Of a stretch of 64,000 nucleotides of DNA, positions 1 to 8,523 are shown one piece after another. A model generated the notes under the pieces. It saw only the letters and a list, made by a program, of their open reading frames with translations, was not told the origin of the DNA and searched no databases. A program made the translations under genes and the position numbers. The first letter of the stretch is position 1; every line of letters begins with the position of its first letter. Origin of the DNA: Halolamina sp. CBA1230 (GTDB lineage: Archaea; Halobacteriota; Halobacteria; Halobacteriales; Haloferacaceae); NCBI RefSeq assembly GCF_002025255.2, contig NZ_CP054587.1, positions 1,426,001 to 1,490,000 on the forward strand, in the 5' to 3' direction.

Positions 1-468
1 CGCCAGGATCCCGCCCACGTCGCCCGACGCGGTGTGGAGGCCGAACGCACGCCCCCGTTTGGCGACGAACAGGTCCGACACCAGCCCCCGCGCCGGCGTG
101 GGGTAGAGGCCGACCCCGGCGCCGATCACGACCGCGCCGAACAGGAAGGCAGGGTACGTCGGCGCCGCCGAGAGCGTGAGAAAGCCGACGGCCGCGAGCG
201 AGAGCCCCGCGACCAGCAGCGTCGTCCGGGAGAGGCGGTCCGAGAGCCGGCCGCTGGGGTACTGGAGGATCGCGTACGTCCCCCAGACGACCGTGATGGC
301 GAACCCCGACGCGCCGCTGCCGATGCCCAGGTTCGTCTCGATGGCCGGCAGCAGCGGCGAGATGCTCAGCCGGCCGGCCTGCAGCAGTGCCCACCCCAGC
401 GAGATGACGAGCAGCAGGCGCCCGGAGTACCCGCGGAACAAGTGCTCCTCGTCGGTCACGTGGCTCAC
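1..468 (-). CDS. MFS-type transporter, truncated by the window edge
   Basis: This is the N-terminal part (156 codons) of a polytopic membrane protein whose frame runs off the left edge. A short cytoplasmic tail (MSHVTDEEHLFRGYSGR) is followed by alternating hydrophobic segments. The loop after the second segment reads YPSGRLSDRLSRTTLL, which is the major facilitator signature between helices 2 and 3. The chosen start is GTG 468, preceded by GGGAG; GTG 459 is in frame and also possible. The substrate cannot be told from this part. It is transcribed away from nothing else visible on the left and lies tail-to-head with the small acetyltransferase-like gene at 525-941. Confidence 0.8.
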   Translation of the reverse strand, partial: MSHVTDEEHLFRGYSGRLLLVISLGWALLQAGRLSISPLLPAIETNLGIGSGASGFAITVVWGTYAILQYPSGRLSDRLSRTTLLVAGLSLAAVGFLTLSAAPTYPAFLFGAVVIGAGVGLYPTPARGLVSDLFVAKRGRAFGLHTASGDVGGILA

Positions 469-524
469 GGCGTAGCTCCCGACGCCGAAGCACTTGAACA
501 CGGGCGTACCGGCTGTTCTCCCCT

Positions 525-941
525 CTACCCCTCGTGGCGGTACGTCCGGGTGGGCTCGCCGCGGAACCGCGGGCCCGCACCGGCGGCCTCGAAGCCGACC
601 GACTCCGCCGCCGAACGCATCGCGTCGTCGTCGTCCCGGAGCACGACTTCGACCGGCAGCCCCTCGGCGCGGGCGAACCGCAGCGGCTCCGCGAGCAGGC
701 GCTCACAGGCTTCCCGGTCGCCGCCGAACTGGGTGACGAACACCGCGTCCTCCCGGGCGTCGAAGCTCACGAAGCCGCGGAGCGCCGACTCGTCGTCGGG
801 ATCGTCGTCCGCTGTGCCGTCCTCCTCGGCCAGCACGCGGACGCTCCGCTCGTGGATCACGTTCCTGAGCACCGGCTCCGGCGCGTCGGTCATGGCGGCC
901 ATCGCCGCCGCGTCGCGCTCGACCGCGTCGCGGACCTCCAT
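525..941 (-). CDS. GNAT-like acetyltransferase, degenerate
   Basis: A 138-residue protein that looks like a compact GNAT fold. It opens with VRDAVERDAAAMAAM, a pattern common at the start of GNAT proteins, and it ends with a helix-strand unit around SVGFEAAGAGPRFRG typical of the C-terminal half. The acetyl-CoA loop motif (Q/R-x-x-G-x-G/A) is not clear; the closest stretch is GGDREACERLLAEPLRFA. Activity and substrate are therefore uncertain. It starts at ATG 941 and sits on the same strand as the MFS gene, about 57 bases upstream of it, so the two may be co-transcribed. Confidence 0.6.
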   Translation of the reverse strand: MEVRDAVERDAAAMAAMTDAPEPVLRNVIHERSVRVLAEEDGTADDDPDDESALRGFVSFDAREDAVFVTQFGGDREACERLLAEPLRFARAEGLPVEVVLRDDDDAMRSAAESVGFEAAGAGPRFRGEPTRTYRHEG

Positions 942-1024
942 TCGCCCGTCCCTTTCGGCCGTGCGGGCTTAAACGGCGGGGGCGAGCCACGGGATTGATG
1001 GCGACACCGACCGATTGCCGAACC

Positions 1025-1765
1025 ATGACCGACGGTCCGAGCCCGCCGGTCGCGCTCGTGATCGCGCTGACCCTCGCCGTCGGCGGGCTCGTCGTGAGCA
1101 CGATCACCGGACTCGTGGGGACGGTCGGCGGCGCGCTCGTCGGCGCCGGAACGAACCCCGACGCGGCGGTCCCCGTCCTCGTCGGCGTGGTGCTCGTCAC
1201 CTCGGAAGCGGGGTTCCTCCTCGTCGGCTACGCGTTCCGGCAGACCGACGACGGAGGTGATCTCGTCGTCGACTGGATCGCCCGACACGGGCCGAGCGTT
1301 CGCGACGCCGGGCTGATCGCCGTCGCCACCGCCGGCCTCGCCGCGTTCAACCGACTCGCGTTCGCGGTCGGCTCGCTGTTCGGCGTCGATCCCACGACCG
1401 CCGTCTCGGCGCCCGAGGAGCTAACCGCCGCCGTCCTGGTGTTCGTGATCCCCGCGATGCTGTTCGCGGTCGGGCCGGCCGAGGAGTACCTGTTCCGCGG
1501 GGTGATCCAGGGGTACCTGCGGGAGTCGTTCTCCGCACGGGGCGCGGTCGGCTGGAGTTCGGTCCTGTTCACGCTGGTCCACCTGCCGAACCTCGTCGCC
1601 AACCCCGAGTCGGCCGTCGTCTCGATCCCGGTCTGGCTGGCCATCGGCGTCGTGCTGGGGTGGCTGTACGAGCGAACCGGGGCGCTGCTGGTGCCGATCG
1701 CGGTCCACGGGCTCTACAACACGATCGTGATCGCGCTGCTGTTCGCGGAGTGGGGGCTGCTCTAG
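1025..1765 (+). CDS. CPBP-family intramembrane glutamic protease
   Basis: A 246-residue membrane protein of the CAAX protease/bacteriocin-processing (CPBP, Abi) family. The signature EEYLFRG begins near residue 153 and supplies the catalytic glutamates; a histidine in FTLVHL (about residue 186) and a second in AVHGLYN (about 228) complete the usual set. About seven hydrophobic segments are visible. I chose ATG 1025 (MTDGPSPPVALV) over an upstream in-frame ATG at 998 because the extra residues are hydrophilic and poorly typical. The stop codon overlaps that of the convergent gene at 1762 on a shared CTAG. The physiological substrate of haloarchaeal members is unknown. Confidence 0.85.
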   Translation: MTDGPSPPVALVIALTLAVGGLVVSTITGLVGTVGGALVGAGTNPDAAVPVLVGVVLVTSEAGFLLVGYAFRQTDDGGDLVVDWIARHGPSVRDAGLIAVATAGLAAFNRLAFAVGSLFGVDPTTAVSAPEELTAAVLVFVIPAMLFAVGPAEEYLFRGVIQGYLRESFSARGAVGWSSVLFTLVHLPNLVANPESAVVSIPVWLAIGVVLGWLYERTGALLVPIAVHGLYNTIVIALLFAEWGLL

Positions 1766-2598
1766 GCGTCGAGCAGTTCGTCCAGCCCCCGCGCGGGGTA
1801 GCCGACGACCGTGTCGACGCCGGCGCCGTGGAGCCCCTCGACGCGCCCACGGACCGTCTCCTCGTCGCCGACGATCGCGAAGTCCTTGCTCGCGGCAAGC
1901 AGCACCTCGCGGGCGCGACCGGTCGCCGCCGAGTCGGTTTCGTACTCGTCGGGCAGCGCGCGCCGGACGGTCGCCCGCCGGGAGACGTACGCGCCGACGG
2001 CGTCGAGGATCGCGTCCTCGTCGTCGGTCAGCACGGTGGGCGCGTACACCGCGAGCTCGCCGTCGAAGCCGGCGGCCCGCAGCGCGCGGGCGTCGCGCTC
2101 GGTCGAGCGCGAGAGCAGTTCGAACTGGGGTGCGCCGGTCGCGAGCGCGATCCGTTCGACGCCCTCGGTGCCGACCCAGGCGTCAGGGTAGCGTTCGTGG
2201 GCCTCGCCGAACCGGGGGGCGACGGCGCGCTGGCTCTCCGCCTCCGAGAGGTACGCGCCGTTGCCCGCAACGAGCACGCGTCCGACCGCCTCGGGGATCG
2301 AGTCCGACAGCGAGTCGTCACCCAGCGGGTCGAACCCGTCCGCGCGGACGGGGGTGGTGACCAACACGTCGGCCGTCTCGGCCAGCGCCCGGAGCGTGCC
2401 GGCGTCGGGGAACGACTCGCGGCCCTCGTAGTCGACGACGAGCGTCGACGCCGCGAGGTCGGCCGCGCGCGAGACGTCGACCTCCGTGGGCTTGAGCGCG
2501 ACTGCGTCGATACCGACACGCGGGAACGGCCCGACATCGCTGTCGCTCGTGGTTCGCCGGGCGGTGCTGTCGGGCTGTGTGGTGTCGGACGTGGTCAT
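1762..2598 (-). CDS. Luciferase-like/F420-reductase-related protein, function unknown
   Basis: A 278-residue soluble protein. Its C-terminal end, FAIVGDEETVRGRVEGLHGA followed by GVDTVVGYPARG, closely resembles the last helix and strand of luciferase-like, F420-dependent oxidoreductases such as methylenetetrahydromethanopterin reductase. The N-terminal half (VGIDAVALKPTEVDVSRAAD) lacks the usual first strand and cofactor loop of that family, so it may be a degenerate or non-catalytic relative. It starts at ATG 2598 and ends tail-to-tail with the CPBP protease on CTAG. Because F420 genes occur later in the window, an F420 link is attractive but only inferred. Confidence 0.6.
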   Translation of the reverse strand: MTTSDTTQPDSTARRTTSDSDVGPFPRVGIDAVALKPTEVDVSRAADLAASTLVVDYEGRESFPDAGTLRALAETADVLVTTPVRADGFDPLGDDSLSDSIPEAVGRVLVAGNGAYLSEAESQRAVAPRFGEAHERYPDAWVGTEGVERIALATGAPQFELLSRSTERDARALRAAGFDGELAVYAPTVLTDDEDAILDAVGAYVSRRATVRRALPDEYETDSAATGRAREVLLAASKDFAIVGDEETVRGRVEGLHGAGVDTVVGYPARGLDELLDA

Positions 2599-2728
2599 AG
2601 CTGAAGCTGGTCGGTGGTGCGGTGGCTGTACGAGAACGACGCGGATTTAGACTCGCGGAACGCGATCAATCGCCTGTGCGGCCATTACACCTCCCGGTAC
2701 CCCGCTCACCCGGATAAGTGTGTCGTCG

Positions 2729-3355
2729 TTACTCCAACAGCAGCGTGAACCCCCACTCGACCCGCTCCTCGCCGGCGCCGAGGTCCTCGGGGTCGGCGTA
2801 GCGGGTGATCGTCGTCTCGAACCGGTGCTCCCCGACCGGGAGGCAGGCGTCGTCCTCGACGCCTGCTGCGTACAGTTCGAGATCCGAGGTGTGGCTCTCT
2901 CCCGGTTCGAGCGTCACCGTCCGGTACTCCATCGTCGTCCCGACGGCGGAGTCGAGCCGCCAGCAGCCGGGGTCGGCGTCGTACTCCCCGTCGGCGGGCA
3001 GGAGAGCGAGGAAGCCGCCGTCGGAGTACTGGTACTCGAACACCGCCGCCCGGGCCTCGCCGATCGCGATCGCCTCGTCGCCGTCGTTCGTGACCGACAC
3101 CGCGAGCCGTGGCGGGTGCTCCTCTGTCGCGGCTGGCTCGGTGATCGTGACCTCGACGCCGAGCGGGAGATCCGGCGCGTCGTCGACGCTCGCGAGGGTG
3201 ACCGCCGGGCCGCCAGTACCCTCGAGCCGGGTCTCGCCGCTGCTGCCGTTCCCGCCCGGGAGGTCGCCGGCCGAACCGTCGACCGTCGGCGCCGAGAGAC
3301 AGCCCGAGAGGGTCAACAGCGAGGCGCCGGCGAGGAACGTTCGTCGGGTGTGCAT
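2729..3355 (-). CDS. Tat-exported lipoprotein, function unknown
   Basis: A 208-residue secreted protein. The N-terminus MHTRRTFLAGASLLTLSGC has a twin-arginine motif, a hydrophobic stretch and a lipobox ending in Cys19, the standard haloarchaeal lipoprotein signal. The mature part is acidic and beta-rich, with paired strands such as HPPRLAVSVTNDGDEAIAIG that recall a CARDB/NEW3-like beta-sandwich. I chose ATG 3355 because it places the twin arginines at residues 4-5; an upstream in-frame extension has no support. No catalytic motif is seen. Confidence 0.8.
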   Translation of the reverse strand: MHTRRTFLAGASLLTLSGCLSAPTVDGSAGDLPGGNGSSGETRLEGTGGPAVTLASVDDAPDLPLGVEVTITEPAATEEHPPRLAVSVTNDGDEAIAIGEARAAVFEYQYSDGGFLALLPADGEYDADPGCWRLDSAVGTTMEYRTVTLEPGESHTSDLELYAAGVEDDACLPVGEHRFETTITRYADPEDLGAGEERVEWGFTLLLE

Positions 3356-3427
3356 ACCGAGAAAACGTCGCGTAAGAGCTTGAACACTGCGTAGGGACAA
3401 ACCCCGGCTTGTCTCACACACAACCAC

Positions 3428-3663
3428 GACGGAGCGTGCGACGGGTCCCGCGCCGTGATCGGTCTACACACAGCCACGGCATCGGCTCCGAGACTGCGTT
3501 AACGAGAACTGTCGGTTCTCGTTCGCCAACCAGAACGCAACGCGTTCTGGTGACGGCACGGAGGCCGCAGTCGGTCGCTCGCCGTGAGTGGTCGGCACAC
3601 AGCCACGGCGTCGGCTCCGTGGTGCCGACACGGAGGTCGGCACAGGTCGCTCGCCGTGGCTGG
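3428..3663. repeat. Intergenic cluster of three hairpins with a 24-nt direct repeat
   Basis: No gene is visible in this 236-base gap. It holds three inverted repeats: 3501-3523 (9-bp arms AACGAGAAC, 5-nt loop), 3529-3551 (10-bp arms ACCAGAACGC, 3-nt loop) and 3622-3643 (8-bp arms GTGCCGAC, 6-nt loop). A 24-nt direct repeat starting CACACAGCCACGG occurs at 3467-3490 and 3596-3619 with one mismatch, and a second related pair (CGCTCGCCGTG) lies at 3576 and 3648. The block sits between the end of the Nudix gene and the promoter side of the lipoprotein gene, so a terminator, RNA-processing or repeat-family role is possible. Confidence 0.75.
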
Positions 3664-4263
3664 TTACACCGGGAACTCGGCCTCGGCGTCGACGACGCGG
3701 TCGGGGCTCTCCGGCGCGCGCCAGTCGGTAGTGAGTTCGAGCAGCTGCACCAGCATCCGGCCCGTCGCGCCCCAGACGGTGTAGTCGCCGACGTGGAAGT
3801 AGTGGACCCGGGTGTCGCCGACGCTCGTGCGCTCCCGACGCTCGGACTCGTAGTTCGCGGGGTCGGTCAGCTCGGCGACCGGCAGCGTCGTGATCTCGGC
3901 CACCTCGCGGTCGTCGGGCTCGTAGTCGCGGTCGGGCACCGACGCGACGAACGGCCGGATCGCGTAGCCGGAGGTGGTGGTCGTGTCGTCGAGCTGCCCG
4001 ACGATCGAGGGTTCGGACTCCAGGAGGCCGATCTCCTCGAACGCCTCCCGGCGGGCGGTGGCGGTCAGGTCCGGGTCGAACGGCTCGTGGCCGCCGCCGG
4101 GGAACGCCATCTGGCCGGGGTGGGAGCCGAGATGTTCGGCCCGCTTGATGAACAGCAGTGAGGGCTCGCCGTCCCGCTCGATCACCGGCGCGAGCACGCT
4201 GGCCCAGCGCTCCGCGTCGGTGACGGTTGCCGGCTCGTAGCCGCCGAGCCCCGACAGTTCCAT
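3664..4263 (-). CDS. Nudix hydrolase, CoA pyrophosphatase type
   Basis: A 199-residue Nudix protein. The stretch LLFIKRAEHLGSHPGQMAFP followed by GGG fits the NuCoA signature that marks coenzyme A pyrophosphatases, and it runs directly into the Nudix box half REAFEEIGL. The first glutamate of the canonical box (G-x5-E) appears to be replaced, as GHEPFDPD shows proline at that place, while the metal-binding REUxEExGU half is intact. The known reaction is cleavage of CoA derivatives to 3',5'-ADP and 4'-phosphopantetheine. ATG 4263 (MELSGLGGYEP) is taken as start; the upstream frame uses only TTG. Confidence 0.85.
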   Translation of the reverse strand: MELSGLGGYEPATVTDAERWASVLAPVIERDGEPSLLFIKRAEHLGSHPGQMAFPGGGHEPFDPDLTATARREAFEEIGLLESEPSIVGQLDDTTTTSGYAIRPFVASVPDRDYEPDDREVAEITTLPVAELTDPANYESERRERTSVGDTRVHYFHVGDYTVWGATGRMLVQLLELTTDWRAPESPDRVVDAEAEFPV

Positions 4264-4306
4264 ACCGCACTGTCGGCGGTAGTCGGTCAAAAACGCTTCG
4301 TCGGTC

Positions 4307-4792
4307 TCAGTCGACGAGCTCGTGCAGGCGCTTGCGTGTCTCTCGGAGCTCCACCGCCCCCCACGCCTCCACGTCGTAGGTCACGTCCGCGAGCAGCGCC
4401 ACGCGCGCCTCGTCACCCCCGTCGACGGCCGTCGCCGCCTCTCTACGCAGGCGTTCGGCGGCGTGCTCGGCCGCGGTCGCGCGGTCGACCGAGCGCTCGG
4501 GCACGTCGAGGATGTGGGGCAGATCCTCGCCCTCGTCGGGGAGCGTCGGGAACGCGACGGGGCCGACGACCAGCGCCGCGTCATCGATCTCGCCGTCGAC
4601 CGCGTCGGCGGGGAGTTCGAGGAGGTAGTACTCGGCCACGGCCTCGTCGACGGCGTCGGCGACCGCTCCCTCGCGCACGTCGTCGCCGCGCCGGTAGGCG
4701 AGTTCGACCAGCGCCTGCGAGAGCTCCTCGCGGGTCAAGGCGTCGAACAGGTCGACGATCCCGGCCAGTTCGTCGTGGGTGGCCTCCTCCAT
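4307..4792 (-). CDS. Haloarchaeal conserved protein of unknown function
   Basis: A 161-residue, strongly acidic, apparently all-helical soluble protein beginning MEEATHDELAGIVDLFDALT. Helical heptad-like stretches occur in the second half (RLRREAATAVDGGDEARVAL). No catalytic or metal motif stands out. It is followed 43 bases later by the Nudix gene on the same strand and may be co-transcribed with it. The regular codon use and complete acidic frame support a real gene; the function cannot be named. Confidence 0.75.
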   Translation of the reverse strand: MEEATHDELAGIVDLFDALTREELSQALVELAYRRGDDVREGAVADAVDEAVAEYYLLELPADAVDGEIDDAALVVGPVAFPTLPDEGEDLPHILDVPERSVDRATAAEHAAERLRREAATAVDGGDEARVALLADVTYDVEAWGAVELRETRKRLHELVD

Positions 4793-4843
4793 CGGCCGGG
4801 AGTGGGGTTCCGGCGGGCATAAACGCCCGGGTCCGCAGGGGAG

Positions 4844-5677
4844 TCAGTCCGGCGTCGCCGTCCCCCCGTCGACGGTGACGCTGACCGTCGTCTCCCCCGC
4901 GGGCGTCCGGACGCCGTACTCGATCTCCTTGCCGTCCTCGGCGTCCCGGATCTCCGCCTCGACCGTGTCGGCGCCGGACGCGCCGGGATCGAGCGAAACA
5001 GCGAACCCCTTCGGCATGTACATCGGGTACGAGAAGTTCACCGCGCCGCGGAACGTCCCCGCTCCGTCGCCGACGTTCTCGGCGGTGACGGTGATCTCGA
5101 ACGTGCTCTCCGGCTCGACCGTCTCCGGGGCATCGGCCGACCACTCCCACACCGGTGGCGGCGCGGTCGCCGTCTCGGCCTCGAGTTCCCACGTCGCCGG
5201 CCCGGAGTCCCGGTCCAGTCGAAGCGCGGGCGCGGCGTCGAGTTCGGCCGGCGTCTCGAAGGCGAGCCAGCCGCGGTCCTCGGAGTTGTCGTCGCCGACC
5301 GAGTACGCCCGCCCGGGCACGTCGATGGTGACGGGCATCCGGTGGGCCAGCTCCGTGGGCTCGTACTGCTCGCCGTCGGCGACCAGCGTGAACGCCGAGC
5401 GGGCGGGGACGGAGTCGGCCGGGCGTGCGTCGACGGTGACGAACACGAACTGGCCGTCGGCGGGCTGAATCCCGTTCCAGTCCACGTTCTCGATGTGGTG
5501 GTAGGAGTACTGGACCGCGGCCGCCTCGACGGCCACGTCCGGGGGTTCGCTGGTCCCGGGCGCCGTAGTGGCTGTCGGGCTGTCGCTCGGGGACTCGCTC
5601 GTTCCGGGGGTTTCGCCGACACAGCCGGCGAGTCCCGCGGCTACGAGGGCCGCGAGGTACGTGCGTCTGGAGGGCAT
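4844..5677 (-). CDS. Secreted lipoprotein with beta-sandwich repeats
   Basis: A 277-residue exported protein. MPSRRTYLAALVAAGLAGC gives a twin-arginine start and a lipobox with Cys19; a Ser/Thr/Pro-rich linker (TPGTSESPSDSPTATT) follows, as in many haloarchaeal surface lipoproteins. The C-terminal region contains FEITVTAENVGDGAGTFRG, typical of CARDB-like beta-sandwich domains that bind or display at the cell surface. ATG 5677 was chosen because it gives the signal sequence; the frame is open further upstream without any supportable start. It is divergent from the wHTH gene at 5774, with less than 100 bases between. Confidence 0.8.
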   Translation of the reverse strand: MPSRRTYLAALVAAGLAGCVGETPGTSESPSDSPTATTAPGTSEPPDVAVEAAAVQYSYHHIENVDWNGIQPADGQFVFVTVDARPADSVPARSAFTLVADGEQYEPTELAHRMPVTIDVPGRAYSVGDDNSEDRGWLAFETPAELDAAPALRLDRDSGPATWELEAETATAPPPVWEWSADAPETVEPESTFEITVTAENVGDGAGTFRGAVNFSYPMYMPKGFAVSLDPGASGADTVEAEIRDAEDGKEIEYGVRTPAGETTVSVTVDGGTATPD

Positions 5678-5773
5678 CGCCACACGGTTCGGACGAACGG
5701 GGTAAGTGCTTTCTGCGGGTGGCAAACGAGAAAACACCCAAACGCTAAGACAGTAGACGGCCAAACAGAACCT

Positions 5774-6133
5774 ATGTCCGGAGGCAGCATCGACATCACG
5801 GAGTTCGAATCCGGGGAGTCCGACGAGTTCGGCGGCGGGAACCCAACCGAACGGATCGTCGAGTTCCTCGCCAGCCACGACGACCGGGCCTGGAAGGCGG
5901 CGACGATCGCCGAACGGACGGGAATCGACGCCGAGACGGTGAGTTCGCTTCTCTCCCGGCTCAAGGAGCGGGAGCTCGTCCGGCACAAGAGTCCGTACTG
6001 GGCGATCACCGACGACGAGGAACGACTGGCCGAGGCTCGACGGACGCACGAGGCGACCGTCCGCTACGACGAGCAGTTCGGCGAGGAGGACGAGTCGGAG
6101 TGGGAGACTGAGGACTCGGAGGTGCTGGAGTGA
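5774..6133 (+). CDS. Winged-helix protein, candidate antitoxin
   Basis: A 119-residue protein with a single winged-helix domain (about residues 25-80): the helices around KAATIAERTGIDAETVSSLL are followed by a recognition-type helix SRLKERELVRHK and a wing ending in YWAI. The C-terminal 30 residues are very acidic and likely disordered (GEEDESEWETEDSEVLE), as in antitoxins that use a tail to neutralise a partner. Its stop TGA overlaps the GTG start of the MazF-like gene (GTGA, 6130-6133), so the two are translated together. A role as antitoxin and autorepressor is inferred from this layout; a stand-alone MarR-like regulator is the alternative. Confidence 0.75.
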   Translation: MSGGSIDITEFESGESDEFGGGNPTERIVEFLASHDDRAWKAATIAERTGIDAETVSSLLSRLKERELVRHKSPYWAITDDEERLAEARRTHEATVRYDEQFGEEDESEWETEDSEVLE

Positions 6134-6471
6134 GGGAGATCCGGAACGGCGACGTGATCTGGAGCGAGGACCTGTACAAGGACGGGAACGCCGGGCGGCC
6201 GCTGCTCGTGATCGGCAACGCGGAGATGACCGAACACGGGATGCAGTTCGTCTGCGTGAATCTGACGTCCAGAGGGTACCACGAACACTCCATCGCGATC
6301 AAGGAAGGCGAGTACGAAGACGCACCACTGCCGCTGGAGAGCCACGCCCTCCCGTGGGTGTTCCAGACGCTATCTCGGGAGCACGTCCGGAGCTACAAGA
6401 CCTGTATCGTTGCGGAGAAGCTCCGAACGATCACGGAGGCCGCGAGGAGCTACCTCGGGCGCGAAGCGTAG
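6130..6471 (+). CDS. MazF/PemK-like protein, candidate toxin
   Basis: A 113-residue protein with the features of the MazF/PemK SH3-like barrel. NGDVIWSEDLYKDGNAGRP followed by LLVIGN parallels the conserved GDV-W..RP-LVVSN start of MazF, and FVCVNLTSRG matches the V-x-LTS strand. The C-terminal helix contains the expected hydrophobic pattern (HVRSYKTCIVAEKLRTI). Family members cleave mRNA at short motifs. The GTG start at 6130 overlaps the upstream wHTH stop. The active-site arginine of the RP motif is present. That it is a toxin here is inferred from family and operon structure. Confidence 0.7.
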   Translation: MREIRNGDVIWSEDLYKDGNAGRPLLVIGNAEMTEHGMQFVCVNLTSRGYHEHSIAIKEGEYEDAPLPLESHALPWVFQTLSREHVRSYKTCIVAEKLRTITEAARSYLGREA

Positions 6472-6563
6472 CTACCGGACGCGAAAAACGGGAGAACGGG
6501 TAATCGACGGAGCGGTACGCGAGTCGGCGGGGGTGGGTGTGAAAGCGGACTAACGGCCTACTT

Positions 6564-8231
6564 TCACATCGCGCCGCCCATGCCGCCCATGCCGCCCATA
6601 CCGCCCATACCGCCGCCGGGGCCGCCCTCGTCCTCGTCGCTCGAGGTCGAGAGGTCGCCCGCGGCGATGATGTCGTCGATTTTGAGCACGAGGTTCGCGG
6701 CCTCGGTGGCGCTGGAGACCGCCTGCTCCTTCGAGTGGGCGGGCTCGACGACGCCGCCCTCGTAGGTGTCTTCGACCTCGCCACTGTAGACGTTCAGGCC
6801 AGCGGTCTGGTCGCCGGCCTCGTGAGCGGCGCGCAGGTCGACCAGCGTGTCGATGGAGTCCAGCCCGGCGTTCTCCGCGAGCACGCGGGGGACGAGCTCC
6901 AGGGAGTCGGCGAACGCCTCGACGGCCAGCTGCTCGCGGCCGGTGACGCTGTCGGCGAACTCGCGCAGGCGGCTGGCGAGCTCGACCTCGATGGCGCCGC
7001 CGCCGGCGACCACGCGGCCGTCGGAGACGGTGGTGCCGACGACGTCCAGCGCGTCCTCGACGCCGCGCTCGAGCTCGTCGACGACGTGGTCGGTGGAGCC
7101 GCGCAGCAGGAGGGTGACGCCGTGGGAGTCGTCGCCCTCGACGTAGAACATCTCGTCGCCCTCGTCACGGCGCACCGAGCCGTGGCCGAGGTCGTCGGCG
7201 CTCAGCCCGTCGAACGTACTCACGACGTTGCCGCCGAGCACGTTCTTCAGGAAGCCGATGTCCGAGGACTTCACGCGGCGGATCGCGAGGACGCCCTCCT
7301 TGGCGAGGTAGTGCTGAGCGAGGTCGTCGATCCCCTTCTGGCAGAACACCACGTCGGCGCCGGTCTCGACGATCGCGTCGACCTTGTCGCGGAGCTCCTG
7401 CTCCTCTTGGTCGAGGAACGACTGGAGCTGGTCGGGCGAGTCGATGGAGACGTTGGTGTCGACGTCGGCCTCGTCGACCTCGATGGCCGCGTCGAGCAGG
7501 AGCGTGTCCGCGTCCTCGACCTCGCTCGGCATGTTGTCGTGGACGGGGTCCTTCGAGACGACCGCGCCGTTGAGCAGGTCGCTCTCGGAGACGCCCCGAC
7601 CCTTCTGGGTCTCGATGTTGAGGTTCGCGAGGTCGACGACGTGGCTGCCGTCCTCGGCCTCGACGGTGACGGCCTCGATGGCCTCGACGATCAGCTGGGC
7701 GAGATGCTCCTTGTCGAGCTCCGCGCCCTTGCCGGTCATCGACGTCTCGGCGACTTTCGCGAGGAGTTCGGTGTCGGTCGCGTCGACCTGCCGGGAGATG
7801 TCCTCGACCTCCTCGCGGGCCTGCTCGCTCGCGAGGTGGAACCCTTTGATCACCGCGGTGGGGTGAATATCCTGCTCGAGGAGCTCCTCGGCGTTCTTCA
7901 GGAGCTCGCCCGCGATCGCGACGGCCGTGGTCGTCCCGTCGCCGGCCTCCTCCTCCTGGGTCTCGGCGACCTCGACGATCATCTCGGCCGTCGGGTTATC
8001 GATGTCCATCTCCTCGAGGATGGTGACGCCGTCGTTCGTGATGGTGACGTCGCCCATCGAGTCGACGAGCATCTTGTCCATCCCTTTCGGACCGAGGGTG
8101 GAGCGTACCGCCTCGGCCACCGCCCGGGCCGCGGAGATGTTGTACTCCTGTGCGTCCTTGTCCTTCACTCGCTGGGAGTCGTCGCCCATGATGATCATGG
8201 GCTGACCGCCGCCTCGCTGTCGTTGACTCAT
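6564..8231 (-). CDS. Thermosome subunit (group II chaperonin)
   Basis: A 555-residue chaperonin that folds proteins in an ATP-driven double-ring complex in the cytosol. The ATP-binding and hydrolysis motifs are present: [12 protein letters not shown], the [15 protein letters not shown] block, and [12 protein letters not shown]. The C-terminus is a Gly-Met-rich tail of repeated GGMGGM, as in many haloarchaeal Cct subunits. ATG 8231 (MSQRQRGGG) is chosen over an open upstream frame because it lies about 30 bases below a strong TATA box. Genes on either side are unrelated, so it is likely a single transcript. Heat induction is known for the family but not shown by a specific site here. Confidence 0.97.
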   Translation of the reverse strand: MSQRQRGGGQPMIIMGDDSQRVKDKDAQEYNISAARAVAEAVRSTLGPKGMDKMLVDSMGDVTITNDGVTILEEMDIDNPTAEMIVEVAETQEEEAGDGTTTAVAIAGELLKNAEELLEQDIHPTAVIKGFHLASEQAREEVEDISRQVDATDTELLAKVAETSMTGKGAELDKEHLAQLIVEAIEAVTVEAEDGSHVVDLANLNIETQKGRGVSESDLLNGAVVSKDPVHDNMPSEVEDADTLLLDAAIEVDEADVDTNVSIDSPDQLQSFLDQEEQELRDKVDAIVETGADVVFCQKGIDDLAQHYLAKEGVLAIRRVKSSDIGFLKNVLGGNVVSTFDGLSADDLGHGSVRRDEGDEMFYVEGDDSHGVTLLLRGSTDHVVDELERGVEDALDVVGTTVSDGRVVAGGGAIEVELASRLREFADSVTGREQLAVEAFADSLELVPRVLAENAGLDSIDTLVDLRAAHEAGDQTAGLNVYSGEVEDTYEGGVVEPAHSKEQAVSSATEAANLVLKIDDIIAAGDLSTSSDEDEGGPGGGMGGMGGMGGMGGAM

Positions 8232-8257
8232 GTTCACTGGCGGATTGTCCGTGGTTC

Positions 8258-8266
8258 TATATAAAT
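8258..8266 (-). promoter_or_regulatory. TATA box of the thermosome gene
   Basis: On the minus strand this reads ATTTATATA, an excellent archaeal TATA element. Its centre is about 31 bases upstream of the ATG at 8231, so transcription would begin only a few bases before the start codon, giving a nearly leaderless message, as is usual in haloarchaea. Confidence 0.75.
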
Positions 8267-8523
8267 CTGTCGTTGCTGTCGGGTTGACCACCTCCGGCAG
8301 CCAGCCCCGCTACCCGCCGAAACCGGCAGCCAACGGGCCGAACGGCCATAAACATGTGTTGGTGTAGCATGCCATAGGAAGTCGATATTTTCCGCCTTTA
8401 TGTACCGGTCGTGGGCACGCTCCGAAGGCTGGAAACGGGAGGTAAAGGAACCGACAGCGACGGGTCTACGCGGCGAAACCGCAGGCAAGAGAGGAAAGGA
8501 GAGGATGGTCGGTGGCCGATCAG

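Noticed and set aside
6735-8264. 509-codon open frame opposite the thermosome gene
   Set aside because: Mirror of the chaperonin codons, with repeated Val/Gly/Asp and no recognisable features.
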